Origin: Morchella semilibera
Lineage: Eukaryota > Ascomycota > Pezizomycetes > Pezizales > Morchellaceae
DNA length: 64,000 nt
Assembly (NCBI GenBank): GCA_009192285.1
Contig: CM018604.1
Span: 3,640,580 to 3,704,579, forward strand
Direction of reading: 5' to 3'
Shown here: in pieces, positions 47,808 through 59,410 of the stretch
Position numbering within the stretch: the stretch's first letter is position 1
Layout: the number at the start of each line of letters is the position of its first letter
The notes under the pieces: generated by a model
What the model was told of the DNA's origin: nothing
What the model saw: the letters and a program-made list of their open reading frames with translations, nothing else
Databases searched by the model: none
Program-made: the position numbers and the translations under genes

Positions 47808-50800
47808 ATGATGGAAATATTTGCCAAATTTCGGAGAGCGCTTGTAGTCGCGCTGCTGTTGGCAAATCTCCAAGCAGTAACGGCGGAAAAGATTTCAAAA
47901 AATCCTACAGATACCATCACTAGCGGAGGTATGTCATTTCCCCCTCTAAAGGAGGCAATGATATAACTGACTTTGTGAAAATCACAGGAGATAACACACG
48001 CAGCGGCTATCAGAGCACTCATAAACTAGATCCCAATGTCGTTTCCTCAGGTAGCTTCAATCAAATTTGGAAGCAAAAGCTCCTCGGAAACTATAATGGG
48101 TTCACTGAGCGTGAGTTATACTTGTTAACCCATGCATCCCTAGTTCTGAATCGATTCTTAACTTCAGATAGAGATTTATGCGCAACCGCTCGTCTTCACT
48201 CCCCCGGGGCAAGACCAATTCGTCTATGTAATCTCGCAAATGAATATTGCTTACCGGATGTCTGCAACCACTGGCGAGATTCTCGCCTCGCGTCAACTAT
48301 TTATTCCCTTCCTTGTGAGCCCCGACCTTGAGGGCTGTAATGACGTCGCTGATTGCGTCGGATCCACCGCAACGGGGGTCATTGACCCCGACATTGGTGT
48401 CTGGTATGTCACGACCAAAACATACGTAGACCAAACGATCAGAACCCCCCAAGGACTCAAGGCCGGGAGATACTACATCCATGCATTGGATGTGATGACA
48501 CTGGAGAGCAAGCCAAATTTTCCGATCCCGCTAGAGGGGATTGTGGCCGATAATGCGCCGTGGAGGATGTTTGAGGGCGGAAAGCACCATCAACGGCCGG
48601 CACTTCTGCAAGTAGGCGACTATGTGTATGCGGGGTTTGCGTCGCATTGCGTACAGTGGAACTTTACAGGGTGGGTTATTGGGTGGCATGCTATAGAGGG
48701 TAGGCTAGTCACTAAGTACGCTATGGAGGGAGGAACCGAGAAAAGCGGCATTGGCGGCGGTATATGGATGTCCGGCGGCGGGCTAGCGAGTGACAATCCC
48801 GGGCGTATGTTTTTTCGCAACTGGAAACGGGTATGCGAGTCAGCTTGCAGACGACCCAGTCCCTGGAAGGCAGCCGCCGACATCACTGGAAGAGGCGGTC
48901 GTCAACATGGCTATTAACAGTGACGGGAGCTTGACGGTAACGGACTTTTTTATACCGTGGGAGAAGAGGGATCTGGACGGGATGGATAAAGACCTGGGGA
49001 CATCTGGTTTTGCGCTGTTGGATCCTAAGGTTTTCTCAACAGACAATGTTAAGAGAATCGGGTGTGTGGCTGGGAAGACAGGAAAGCTGTATTTTCTCAA
49101 TCTGGATGATCTTGGCGGGTATCAAATGGGTCCAGGCAGGAAGGATAAGGCATTGCAGGTTATCACGATGGCAGGACCTGTTTTTGCAACTGCAGGATCA
49201 TGGCCGCACGACGGTGGATATGTCTACGTGACACCTGTAGGACATAAAACTGTTGCCTTCAAGTTTGGTAAAAATGGTGCTGGAGAGCCAGTTTTTATAC
49301 AAGCAGGTGAAACGACAGAGACTGCAGCGGGCCGTCAAGGCGTCGGGCATGCTTCCGTCACTTCGCTGGACGGACAACCTGGCTCTGGAATTCTCTGGAT
49401 ATCAGATGTCGACGGATCCAATCTTAGAGCATATGGAACTGTTCCGGTAAACGGTATTCTACCGACACTGGCATTATTCAACAACGTCGGACAGGTCAAG
49501 TTCTCTAGGCCAACGTTTGGTGATGGAAAGGTGTATTTGACCAGCCATACGGGATATGTGACTGCCTTTGGGTCTCCGGTAAATATGCCGCTCAATTGCT
49601 CATCACCGTATGATGCGGGGACGGTCAATATCGGGAATACGTCCACTCTCAGCATCAATTGCCAATCGAAAATCCCACTCACAATCAATACTATCGATTT
49701 AGATATTGGAATTAACTTTCAGGCCTTTGGCTACACTCTTCCGAAGGTTATGGTAGTTGGAGAAACCTTTATTTTCAGTGCCAATTTTACACCAAAGGTT
49801 GTTGGCCCTCTCAGTACCAACATCAATATCCGTACTACTAACGGCGGAACCGAGCAATACGCTACCAATACCCCCGTTGGGATACGCGGTGTTGCCCTCT
49901 CACAAACACCAATCTTGACCATCCAGCCTAACGTTCTATCCTTCGGCGAGTCGATCGTTGGGGCAGAAACGTCCGGAAAAGATCTTCAATTTTCCATACA
50001 GAACGACGGGCAAAGTCCGCTGATCATTACCGACTACCAACTCAGCTCGAACAGTTCATCCGGGCCTTTTTTAGCAAATGGAACAACAACGAGCGGTCCA
50101 TTCACATTCGTGAACCTTCCGCCTGTCGGGTCATCTGTTCCAGGAACCTCATCGATTTTGACCACTGTGAACTTCAATGCTACCACATCGGGCTATTTCG
50201 CGGCATATCTGAGAATTAGTACAAATGGTGGAAGAAAGGTCGTCGGCGCTTTCGGGGCCGCAGGCTCTGCGCCAAAGGCTGTACTGGAGTGGCATCTTCC
50301 AAATGGAACCTGGGTTGAGTTTAAAAAGGGAGCTGCATTTGAGTTCGGAAAGGTTCCACTCGGGACGCAGCAGTTCAGGACAATGCGACTGAGTAATAAA
50401 GGCGGAACAACGCTCACCACCACTATCTCAAAACCCCCAGTATCCGGTGCGCTTGCGGCAGTAAATGCACTTGGCTCCATTGCCGAAGGTTCCCAAATTG
50501 CACCCGGAGCATACGAAGAGGCAACATTGATCTGTTCTCCGCCAAAGAGCCAAGTAAACGAGGACTCGACCACGCTAACAACTTTATGGACGATGAATAA
50601 TAACGACCCTTCGTTCGGCAAACATGAGATTGATTTTATCTGCAACGGTGCTTCAACCCAGGTTGGTCCGCTTGATCCAAGTGGCCAGGGATGGTATCGG
50701 TATCTTGGGTGCTATAAGGACGCAAATCCTGCTAGGAATTTAGAGGAGCTGCTTTACTACAGTGTTAATAACACTAACGGAATATGCCAAGCGGACTGCC

Positions 50801-52709
50801 TTCAAAGGCATCCGAATTTCCCATTCGCAGCGACGCAATATGAGGGCGAATGTAAGTTTTAAGGAATCCACCGGCGTAGTTGACTTGGCTGATTCTGTTT
50901 TGTTTACTAGGTTGGTGTGGGACGAAAATGCCGCTCGTAAAGGTAGCTGATACCTTCTGTCAGTATCTCTGTAAAGGAAATTTCCAGGAGTACTGTGGAG
51001 GGGATGGGGCGTACATGAGTCTGTTTGCAGATAGACGTCAATACACTCCCGGAAATACAACCATCTCGTCCTCATCTTCGATCATTGGCCCGTCCACACC
51101 CATTGCTTCATCATCCACAGCCCCCGGCAGTATCTCCTCCTCTATCATCATTTCATCCTCCACAATGTCGAACAACCTTTCGATATCCGCCACCTTTCCG
51201 ACTATCTCATCCACATCGGTCATCTCCTGGTCCACAACGTCAGCATCAGCCCTCCCTACAGGAAGCTACAAATACCTTGGCTGCGCAAACGAAGGTACAA
51301 ACGGTCGAGCTCTCTCGAAAGACGCCACAGCAAGCTCAACTCTAACCATCCAAAGTTGCCAACAGTACTGCACCAGCAAAGGTTATCCTCTCTCGGGAAT
51401 GGAATACTCCACAGAGTGCTACTGCGGCAATACCCTTGAGAACGGCTCGACAATCGGTGGCACAACTCAGTGTGTTATGGCTTGCGGAGGAGATGCGGCG
51501 CAGATTTGTGGCGGGCCTGGAGCTCTGTCGGTTTACAATAACACAGAATTGGGTGCTCCGAGAACACCGAGTATTATCCCGAACGTCGATGGCTATTTCA
51601 GCAGGGGCTGCTATACTGAGGGCCTGAACGAACGCGCTCTTGCGGGGGCTGTGACGGCGGCGAGTAGCATGACAGTGGCTAGCTGTGTCCAGTATTGTAA
51701 AAGTGCGGGATTCAGGTTCGCGGGGTTGGAGTATAGTACCGAGTGCTACTGCGGTTCTGTGATTGCTTCAACAGCAGCAAAGGTCCCTGATAGCGATTGC
51801 AATATGTTGTGCGGCGGAGATGTATATTCGTTTTGCGGAAGTGCCGGGAGGTTAAATATTTACGGCGACACGACCCTTCCTAGTAACACCACAAGTTCCA
51901 CAACGACCATTACCAGTCCCCCGACTGTGTCTATAACACTGACCGCAACGTCCTCTCTAGCAAATCCAACCCCAACCATCAGACCAAACTTCACATATGT
52001 CGGCTGCGCAACCGAAGGCACCACCGGCCGCTCGCTGTCGGGGGACAGCTTCGCAAACGCCTCCATGACCCTTGAGCACTGCCAGGACTACTGCACAACC
52101 AAAGGATACCCATTATCCGGCGTTGAATACTCCACCGAGTGTTTCTGCGGCACCGTTCTCGAGAATGGCTCAGTCCTCGGCTCAACCGCCTGCACCATGC
52201 CCTGCGGCGGAAACCCAAATGCCATCTGCGGCGGGCCCAGTGCACTCTCGGTATACAACAACACTCTAATCGGCGTGTCGAAGCAGCCAACGGTGATTGC
52301 AAGTGAAGGTGGGTACACGTCGCTGGGATGCTACAGCGAGGGAGTCGGCGAACGGGCGCTCGCTGCGGCTGCGACGGCGGCAAGCGATATGACGGTCTCG
52401 ATTTGCGTTGCATATTGTAGGTCAGGCGGGTACAGATATGCGGGGCTGGAGTATAGCACGGAGTGCCACTGCGGCGATGTGGTTGCCACGACGGCGGCGA
52501 AACAGGCGGATAGTCACTGCGGTATGCTGTGTGGCGGCGATCAGTACTCGTTTTGTGGTGGATCTGGGAGCCTCATTATATACGCGGCGAATGCGACGGT
52601 ATCGAGCTCGGTGATGTCGAGTACGTCGGTGACCGCTTCAAGCACGTCGATGGCCACTGCGAGTTCCTCAACAGCTCTTTCAAGTTCATCAACCGTAGGC
52701 AATTTGTAG
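47808..52709 (+). CDS. Secreted beta-propeller / Ig-like / five-WSC-domain protein (about 1573 aa)
   Basis: Exons are 47808-47928, 47988-48110, 48172-50851 and 50911-52709, all GT-AG with consistent phases. The start codes a signal peptide (residues about 1-27). A quinoprotein-like beta-propeller fills roughly 60-560. It is followed by two Ig-like anchor-D/ASH-type repeats (about 570-800) and another beta-rich part. Five WSC domains follow, starting near residues 920, 1092, 1201, 1335 and 1441, each with the YLGCY-type start and CxCG and CGG motifs. Ser/Thr-rich linkers separate them, and the protein ends in a Ser/Thr tail without an obvious membrane segment. WSC domains bind beta-glucan or other carbohydrates, so a wall or extracellular role is likely. 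One frame break lies in exon 3: reading through the T6 run at 48810-48815 needs one T fewer. The protein is perfect on both sides, so a base-calling indel is the simplest explanation. Confidence 0.85.
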
Positions 52710-53448
52710 GTGCAGGTTTGGGTAATATACTTCTATTTTTTTTTTTTTTTTTTTTTGCTGTATGTTTGTTTTCTGGCTCTCTGGGCGTGGTTGGGGAGTA
52801 GGGACGTGGGTGCATGTAATACAATGAGCGTCCGGTTTAGTTTGGTGTCTGTGAAGAGAAGACAGAATTAGATAAGAAATAAACATTCTGTTTAATTAGA
52901 ATTACTGTCTGACCCACGATCATTTGTGTTGGTAGAGCACCCAAGGCTACACAATAACTAAATGATGAAAAAGCCGGCAACAAAAGAAAAGATCCTTTCC
53001 TTGGCAACGCATCAAAACTTGTGGACTGAATTGCATCACAGGGAAATGTAAGGTCAAACTGGCGGGAATTGGGGGGGGGAGGCCCCCGTAACTAGAGTAC
53101 ATGTATATGTACCTACCATAGAGAGAGCCAGAGGATTAAAACTTACACAACTCGCGGTCGCGAGGTGGTAACCCCTAGTAAATCTATAGTACTAGGACAT
53201 AAATTTTGGTAGATTACACCCTTTACAGCCAAAGTAGCCGTGTTTAGCGATCTAAACCAACCACTCAGTGTTGGACAAAAAATTCTATCACCTCAGAAGA
53301 CATTAGAAATTATCTCAGGATGGAGCTCAGAAAATTCTAGAATTTTGAGCCCACTTTCCAGGTGTGTGTGTTTTTCAAGATTTTGTATGGTGTGTGCGTT
53401 GCAACGGCCATCAAAAACTACCAAAACTTCTGTACCCCGACTGTATGT
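52710..53448. other. Intergenic with older repeat material
   Basis: No gene. A long T run (about 52738-52756) follows the WSC gene. From about 53225 the DNA resembles the interior of the neighbouring MITE (for example ATTCTATCACCTCAG against ATATTATCACCACCA), suggesting an older, partial copy beside or around it. Confidence 0.4.
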
Positions 53449-53690
53449 ATTGTCGGATGTCACAAGTAAGCGAACATTGGGAGAACAACCACCAAAACCA
53501 CGAAAATTTCAAAGTAGCGCTGCTGATGTGACACTTGGGCAAAACATATTATCACCACCAGGGAGTCTATCTATAAAGCTGTCATTCTCAATTTCCTGGC
53601 GGTTGTTGAGTAACAGTTATCTGAAGTTGCGTTCCCATACAGATTTTTGGTTGCAATGAGAATGTTCGCTTACTTATGGAGACCGACAAT
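53449..53690. mobile_element. MITE of a TA-flanked TTGYCGG family, about 242 bp
   Basis: The left end reads TTGTCGGATGTCACAAGTA and the right end is an inverted copy beginning TTGTCGGTCTCCATAAGTA. The strongly conserved block AAGTAAGCGAACATT occurs in both ends. TA flanks both sides. The interior aligns with the element at 42972-43216. It is non-coding; an open frame of 139 codons crossing it is a by-product. Confidence 0.7.
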
Positions 53691-54352
53691 ACCTACATGC
53701 ACAACGCGAGGGGCCGAGTGATGGGTTGTGATGGGGGCGGTGATATTCAATTCTGTGGATCAGTGTCCCGTGAGATACTAGAGGCCGTGTTTAAAACTCA
53801 AGCTATTGGAAACTGGTGTTTATAACTGGACGACATAGGCAAAAATGCGGTGTCCTTTGTATATATGCCCTTGGAGGACAGGAATGGACTTGTTTCTGTC
53901 CTCTTGCTATGTTATTGCTTAATAACTCTAACCCTGACACAGTATCGTACTCCCTCTCAACTGGACCTGAGTTTATAACCGATTGATAACCGTGTTTCTT
54001 ACTCCCAGTAATATTTAGCGGGACCCTAGGCTATAGAAATCTATTACCGGGGTTGAAAGAGAGGAGCTATCACCTGCTAAGCATAACAGAAGATGGATAT
54101 TAAGTGCTGTAGCATAGTAGCATGATTAGCTATAATAAAACAAAGACAGAGGAAATACGACAACTACAAAAGGATGACTATCCCTAACCCCTTCCAGCTT
54201 CAGTAACACCTACACCCACCCATCCCAAGAAAGTCCAAACGAACGAAAATAAACAAAAACAACACATTCACAAAAAAGCAAAACCCCCAAACATCGCTAC
54301 CATCGCCTACCCTCCAGCACCAGCGGCCCCTCACGCACCGGCACCACCGGCG
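53691..54352. other. Intergenic, no gene seen
   Basis: No supportable gene between the MITE and the first member of the paralog array. Confidence 0.45.
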
Positions 54353-54836
54353 TCAGGGGCCCCCCCTAACCTCCTGCTGGATCCCCACCGCAGCCAACAA
54401 ATGCCTATTCCTCTCCCTGCCCCACACAACCTCCTCCATCTCGTTCTCCGCGCCCGGCCACACGGTCCGCCAGCCGCGGGGGTAATACGGCTTTCCAAAG
54501 CGGTCCGTGGTGCTCCTAGGCTCCTGGTGCAGGCATTCTTTGCTGTTGCAGTCGCCCAGCAGCACCAGCACGATCGTTGTTGGCGCGGTGTCGAGGTCGG
54601 CGGACTCCGGGCGCGGGCACAGGCGCTGTGACGTCTTGGAGGCGGCGCAGGAGTAGAAGCTGGTTACGCGGCAGTGCCTACTTTCGTCTTCTGCTGCTGT
54701 GACGGGGGTTAGTGAGGGTTTGCAAGGAAGAGAGGGGGGGGGGAGAGGAGGTACAGAGGAGCCAGCCGTCTATTGGGGTTACTGCTGCCTCGGTGGAGCC
54801 GCAGAAGTAGTACTTTTTGACGAGGTTGATGCACAT
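54353..54836 (-). CDS. MC-x-FCG array member A (141 aa, two exons)
   Basis: Exons on the minus strand are 54836-54755 (82 nt) and 54696-54353; the 58-nt intron joins at phase 1. The product starts MCINLVKKYYFCGS and shows the array pattern: Cys2, FCG at about 11-13, a Cys pair in HCRVTSFYSC, another Cys about ten residues on, LLGDCN at about 70-75 and a C-terminal GRERNRHLL helix. No signal peptide or membrane segment is visible, so it is probably intracellular. I do not know its function. It lacks the second intron that members B, D and E carry after the DCN motif, so that intron was lost here or never gained. Membership rests on shared motifs, identical first-exon length and tandem same-strand position. 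Confidence 0.8.
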
Positions 54837-55321
54837 TTTGCTGTTACGGGGGTGACACGTCGTCTGTGCTGTTTTGTGAGAGAGGTATGGTATGAGGAGA
54901 AATGGATATATTTGGGACGCAGGATATTGATGCGGAAGCAGGAAACTAGGTGGTATGTTATTAATTATGGGCTTAGCAGGGGAAGATTTTAGAATCCGTA
55001 CATAGGACTCGACCATTGTATGGGACTTGTGGGTTGTTTTGTTTGGATGCGCGCGTGGATGAGGGATTGTGGTTGATTTTAATCGTAGTCGATTGTATTG
55101 CGGTTATTGTAAAGAAGACCTAGCTCGGGAGTGTGGTGGTGGTGGTGGTCGTAGTGATGGTGGTGCAGTACGAGGTGAAGAGAATCTCGTCTGGGAGTGG
55201 TGACGTTGGCACTTGTATTAGATACATGTATGTCTGTCTGTATGTAGAGAAATAATTAATTTGGGCTAAAACTCTGAAGCATACTATAAGATGGTTGTGT
55301 ATTTAATTTCTATAATACGTA
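54837..55321. other. Intergenic between array member A and MITE
   Basis: No gene; one TACATGTA at 55223 and a GTG microsatellite near 55133-55150. Confidence 0.45.
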
Positions 55322-55696
55322 TTGCCGGATCGATTACAAAAATAACTACGCACCTCAATCTATATGGAGGAACAGCTCTAAATTTCATACTAGGAGTACT
55401 ACAACTCTCAAACTCGGGAATTATGGTATATGGTTATATTACTAATACCTTGTGTATTTGTGATGTTACACACTGCCAGAGTTGTTGAGCTTTGTATGGT
55501 TACAATGCGGGTTATAATTACTAACAAAAAAGGCTCACTTTGGAAACTCACCACTCTACAACTATATGAGATGTAGTTGTGATACGTATATGGTGATGTT
55601 ACGAACTTTGTGTTGGTATATCTGGACAATATACCCTCAAAAAAAGTTGCTTTTCCATACAAATCGGGGTGCGTAGTTATTTTTGTAACCCGGCAA
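55322..55696. mobile_element. MITE of a TA-flanked TTGYCGG family, 375 bp
   Basis: The left end reads TTGCCGGATCGATTACAAAA and the right end is an inverted copy reading TTGCCGGGTTACAAAAATAA. Apart from a 3-bp difference near the seventh base, the match continues for about 38 bp (AAAAATAACTACGCACC). TA flanks both ends (55320-55321 and 55697-55698). The first seven bases agree with the element at 53449, but beyond the tips the sequence differs, so it is a separate subfamily. It is inserted inside the paralog array, between members A and B, and has no coding capacity. Confidence 0.75.
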
Positions 55697-55924
55697 TACG
55701 TTCTACAAGAGAAATCCCAGATAGGAGTAGGTTACAACTGTTACCAAAAAGACAGCCAGTACAAGAGAAAAGGAAGGAAATTACTTTTGTAAATTCTACT
55801 CTACTTTCACAAGCCACTCTGACATTAGAAAGACGGAACCCCAATATTTGGTACGTAAAAAAAGGAAAAAAATATGAATACATCAATTATTACAGCCCAA
55901 ACCATACAATCTCATCACACCTCC

Positions 55925-56528
55925 TCACGGCCTCGAAGAGGGCGGAGTAGGAACCCTGAGCTTCTCCTCCAGCTCAGCCATCAATTGGTAATTCCTCTCC
56001 CTCGACCAGATCAACCTATCCATCTCGTCCTCGCCCCCCCTCTTAACATCTCTGACCAAATCCTCCGGGACCGGCGCCCACTTCAAGTCCAGCATTGCCA
56101 ACAGCCTCCTCGGCACCTGCTTACACCCCCCCATCACTGTGCGTCCTGTACCCCCATTAGTCAGCGATTAGATCATAGCCGGGGGTGCGTGGGGGTGTCT
56201 TACTCCCGAGATTACAGTCGCCCAAAGAGACAATGATGATCGTGTCCGGGTGTGCTTCGATTTCCATACGATATTTCTCCGTCTTGCCTTGCCAGGGAAT
56301 GCAGTAGACGCCGGTTTCCTGCGTCTTGTGGCACGGGTAGAACGTGTAGGATTTACAGACGTCCTTGTCGTGGCCGTCGACTACGCACCAATTGCAACAT
56401 TAGCTATGCTGCACGTATATAGCGATATAGATATATATATATGTACCTATGAAAATTGCGTCCTGCGCCGTCACCTCGAACGAGGGATGACCGCAGAAGT
56501 AGAAGTGCTTGACGATGTGGTAACACAT
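55925..56528 (-). CDS. MC-x-FCG array member B (159 aa, three exons)
   Basis: Exons on the minus strand are 56528-56447 (82 nt), 56380-56204 and 56145-55925. The introns are 66 and 58 nt, both phase 1. The product starts MCYHIVKHFYFCGH and continues with a Cys-rich middle (VCKSYTFYPC, then YC). A beta-like segment DTIIIVSLGDCNLG sits at the second splice, then a GGCK motif, and a charged helix with SRERNYQLM near the end. It is the fullest member and serves as the reference for the family. No signal peptide, no known domain. The MC...FCGH opening recalls short conserved ascomycete proteins with paired Cys/His that could bind zinc; that is inference only. Confidence 0.85.
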
Positions 56529-57358
56529 TTGATGTGTGCGGGGGTAGCCGACGCTGGGCACTGCGACTGGTGGAGGTGGGTCTTCTCAAGTAATGGGACG
56601 AAAAATAGAAGGCGGTGATTTCACGCTGCGTCGCTGATTTGTATGTCCAGCTTAGCTTTCCAGGGGATATGTATTCTACACTGTAATATCCGTCGCGTCG
56701 GTCGGTGTGGCGTACGTGTAAAGTATGTATGTATTAGATAACAACAAAGCTTAAACTTCACTGTGCGATTCGACTGCCGAAGGTTACTTCGTTGGGGTTG
56801 TGTGGTGGATACATGTACATGCGTTAAGCACCACATACCTGTAAGTACTTAGGTTGAATCAATTCCATGATACAGGGCCATACAAGTATTTATGCCGAAA
56901 TACAGACATACCATTTAACCTGGGAGATGAGAACCTCCTGAGTAATTCCGGGCATAAAAACATACCTCTCTCATCATATTGGAGTCCCGAGCTCACAGTT
57001 ACCAATTGGTAGCTTCTTCGAGTGATAACTGGTGACGCTCCAGGAACACGAACCGAATGCCAAGAGCTACTATAACAGAAGGACACCCCGCACAACCACG
57101 TCGGTCGTTCGGGCAGGACCGTAGAAAGAAGGAAATCGATCGATCCCACAATTCATAGAATATATAAAATTGAGGCCCCAAAATAGAAAGACCGGTGTTC
57201 ATGGTCTCGAGCAGCAAAATTAAAAAAACACTAACATGCAACGTCCACCTCCACGAAAAAAAAAAAAAGGGAGGGGAAAGGACGGAGAGAGAAAGAAAAA
57301 GCTAAACAGGATAATTCTATTCTATCACACAGAGATGGTGGACCCGAGAGGTAGTAGA
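56529..57358. other. Intergenic between array members B and C
   Basis: No gene; one TACATGTA at 56810. Confidence 0.45.
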
Positions 57359-58005
57359 CTACACTGGCAAGAACCGGGTATCAGCGGCCGGGGAGGTAGC
57401 TGTGAGGCATGGTATAGTGGGAGAAGTCAAGCTCGAATCCCATATCATGTGCGTATTTCTCTCGACAGCCCAAAAGGCAGCTCTTATCATATCCCCCTCC
57501 TCCGGTTTCACTGTGCGTCGACGGCGCGGAACGTCTGAGGGATCAGTGCCTTGGGGTTTGGGGCGTCTACAGCCCTAGGGTCCGTCGTCTTCTGCATCTA
57601 AATGTTCGTTAATTCAACAACGTTAAAGTGCTGTGGGTACTCTAGCTAGTAGCTCTAGTGTAGAAGAACTCACGGGGGAGGCCACAGTCGTCTAGGGAAA
57701 CAAGGATAATTGTATCGCTGCGCGCCTTGATCTCTATACGGTACATTACTTCACTGGGTGTCGGCTCCACGCAGGGAGTGTTTGTGAGTTGCATGATTGG
57801 ACACGGATAGAAGTAGTATTTAGAGCAGAACTCATTGGTCATTTCCTAGTTGGGATTGACTAGCATCTGTTAGACTCTGGAGGAAGGAGGGAAGGAGGGA
57901 AGGAATCTTGTTTAAGGAATCAATTAACTTACTCGTGGGCGGAAAGTTATCTAGATCGACCTCATCGAACTCAGAGCCACAAAAGTAGTAGTCTATAATA
58001 CACAT
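57359..58005 (-). pseudogene. MC-x-FCG array member C, apparently disrupted
   Basis: The start MCIIDYYFCGSEFDEV and exon 1 (58005-57933) end at a GTAAGT donor in phase 1. Exon 2 starts at 57845 (EMTNEFCSKYYFYPC) and ends at 57674 after TIILVSLDDCGL with a GTGAGT donor, also phase 1. Family motifs continue to about 57359, including GCRRPK and VERNTHM, equivalent to the ERN helix of A and B. Two problems remain. The exon 1 to exon 2 junction is off by one base with every acceptor I tried. A TAG also precedes GCRR in exon 3. If expressed, it would end shortly after the DCG motif. Exon 1 is 9 nt shorter than in A, B and E. Assembly error is possible, given indels elsewhere in the window, but two faults in one small gene favour real decay. 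Confidence 0.65.
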
Positions 58006-58890
58006 GGTTTCCTTTGAGCCTTGTGACGCCGGTTTGGGTGTGGAGTGGTAGTAGGAATATTTCTTGTAGGGCCTGGAAGTGAGTCAGGCCTCATCTGGTT
58101 TTCTAGCACGCAGAAGTTTGAAGTGGGTTTATTCCTAGGTACCTTGAATAATGCTTGTAGTTCCTTTAAATCAGATAATCACCTAAAATTAATTGTATGG
58201 AATTACCCATGGTTCAGGCTAAGAAGTACGCATAGAACCTTGGATCGAGACTACCGTTGTTCGGTCCGGGGGTGATCTTAAATTCAAAAAAGGAGCGGAT
58301 CTCGTAAAGATGAACATATTATGCGATGGGTGCACGCCCCTAGCCACAGCTTAGTGAGGAGATGTACTCGGGTATCGGTCGGATGGGGCTTTGGAGGTAC
58401 TATATTCATAGTAGTTGCCGACCCCGGATTTAGTAGCTCTATCTTGCACAGAGTGGCTATAGCTATGAACACACCTTGGGGGCCTAGGGTTGACAATAAA
58501 GGCGGCATTCGAGGCATAGTAATTAGTCCGTTTATCTGGCCTATTTCGGTAGTTAGCCCCGCTAACGCACGCCATCTTTGGACGTGATCAGGTGGGGGTG
58601 GGGTTTTTCGTCGATCATCAACCGGTTTATAGGGCTATAGGACTAGAGCATAATATAAAGCCTATAAGAACCTTGGTGATATTCTCAAGTGCCCAATAAA
58701 ATAAAAAAAACATTATATAAATTTAAGAATATCTCTAATATACCGCATCAAAACTCCACTAGTTTCCTAAAGAACAGACAGAAATGGTGCTAAGAGGGGG
58801 AAGCAAGTTAAACAAGACTTCTGTAGCCAAAAGGGAACCAAGGGGAATGAAGTCCACTAACGGAGGAGGAACGGGGTATGTAGCTCATCA
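58006..58890. other. Intergenic between array members C and D
   Basis: No supportable gene. Two open frames of 77-88 codons on opposite strands (58284-58587) overlap and look random. Confidence 0.45.
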
Positions 58891-59410
58891 TTAAGCTGGT
58901 AGCATTTGCCAGTTCCTCTGCCCTCTCAGAATCGCTTCTTTAAGCTCCTCTCCCTCAGGCCCAGGCTTGGGCTTCCGCTCCGGCCCCACATTCAGATCCC
59001 CCTCTATAACGACGGGGTTACTAAACTGGTCTGTCTTTCGTCTACCTAAGCCGGCCTTGCAGGAGTGCCACTTCCCCTTCCCTAAAAGACCACTGCAAGT
59101 TAGACTTAGGATAATGTAAAGGGGGGGGGGTTCTTCACGGAGTTGAAAACATACGTTTCATGTTACAGTCAGTAAGCTCAATTCTGAGGATGGTATCGTT
59201 GCGTTCCAAAATATCCTCGCGGTATTGGGCCTCGTCCTTGTGCGATTGGACACAGAGCTCTTCAGTTGCCTCGTATTTCGCGCAAGGGATAAAGGAATAT
59301 TTGCAGCACCTGCCTATTCCTTGAGTTTCGCGCATTATGACATCGGCGATGGTTACATAGATGTTTGGAGAGTTGCAGAAGGGGTATTCGACTATTGTGT
59401 GGACGCACAT
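58891..59410 (-). CDS. MC-x-FCG array member D (148 aa, two exons)
   Basis: Exon 1 (59410-59155, 256 nt) covers what is split over two exons in B and E, so the first intron is absent here. The intron 59154-59082 (73 nt) lies at the same place as the second intron of B and E, phase 1, right after LTDCNMK. The start is MCVHTIVEYPFCNS, with Asn replacing the usual Gly after FC. It keeps the Cys pattern (CCKYSFIPC, then LC), the DTILRIELTDCN segment and, in exon 2, a WHSCK motif. It ends with a helix containing RGQRNWQML, the ERN equivalent. No signal peptide and unknown function. The clean frame and conserved junction make it likely to be functional. Confidence 0.82.

Noticed and set aside
53240-53659. 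139-codon open frame
   Set aside because: It crosses the MITE at 53449-53690 and related repeat DNA, and its protein has no natural features.
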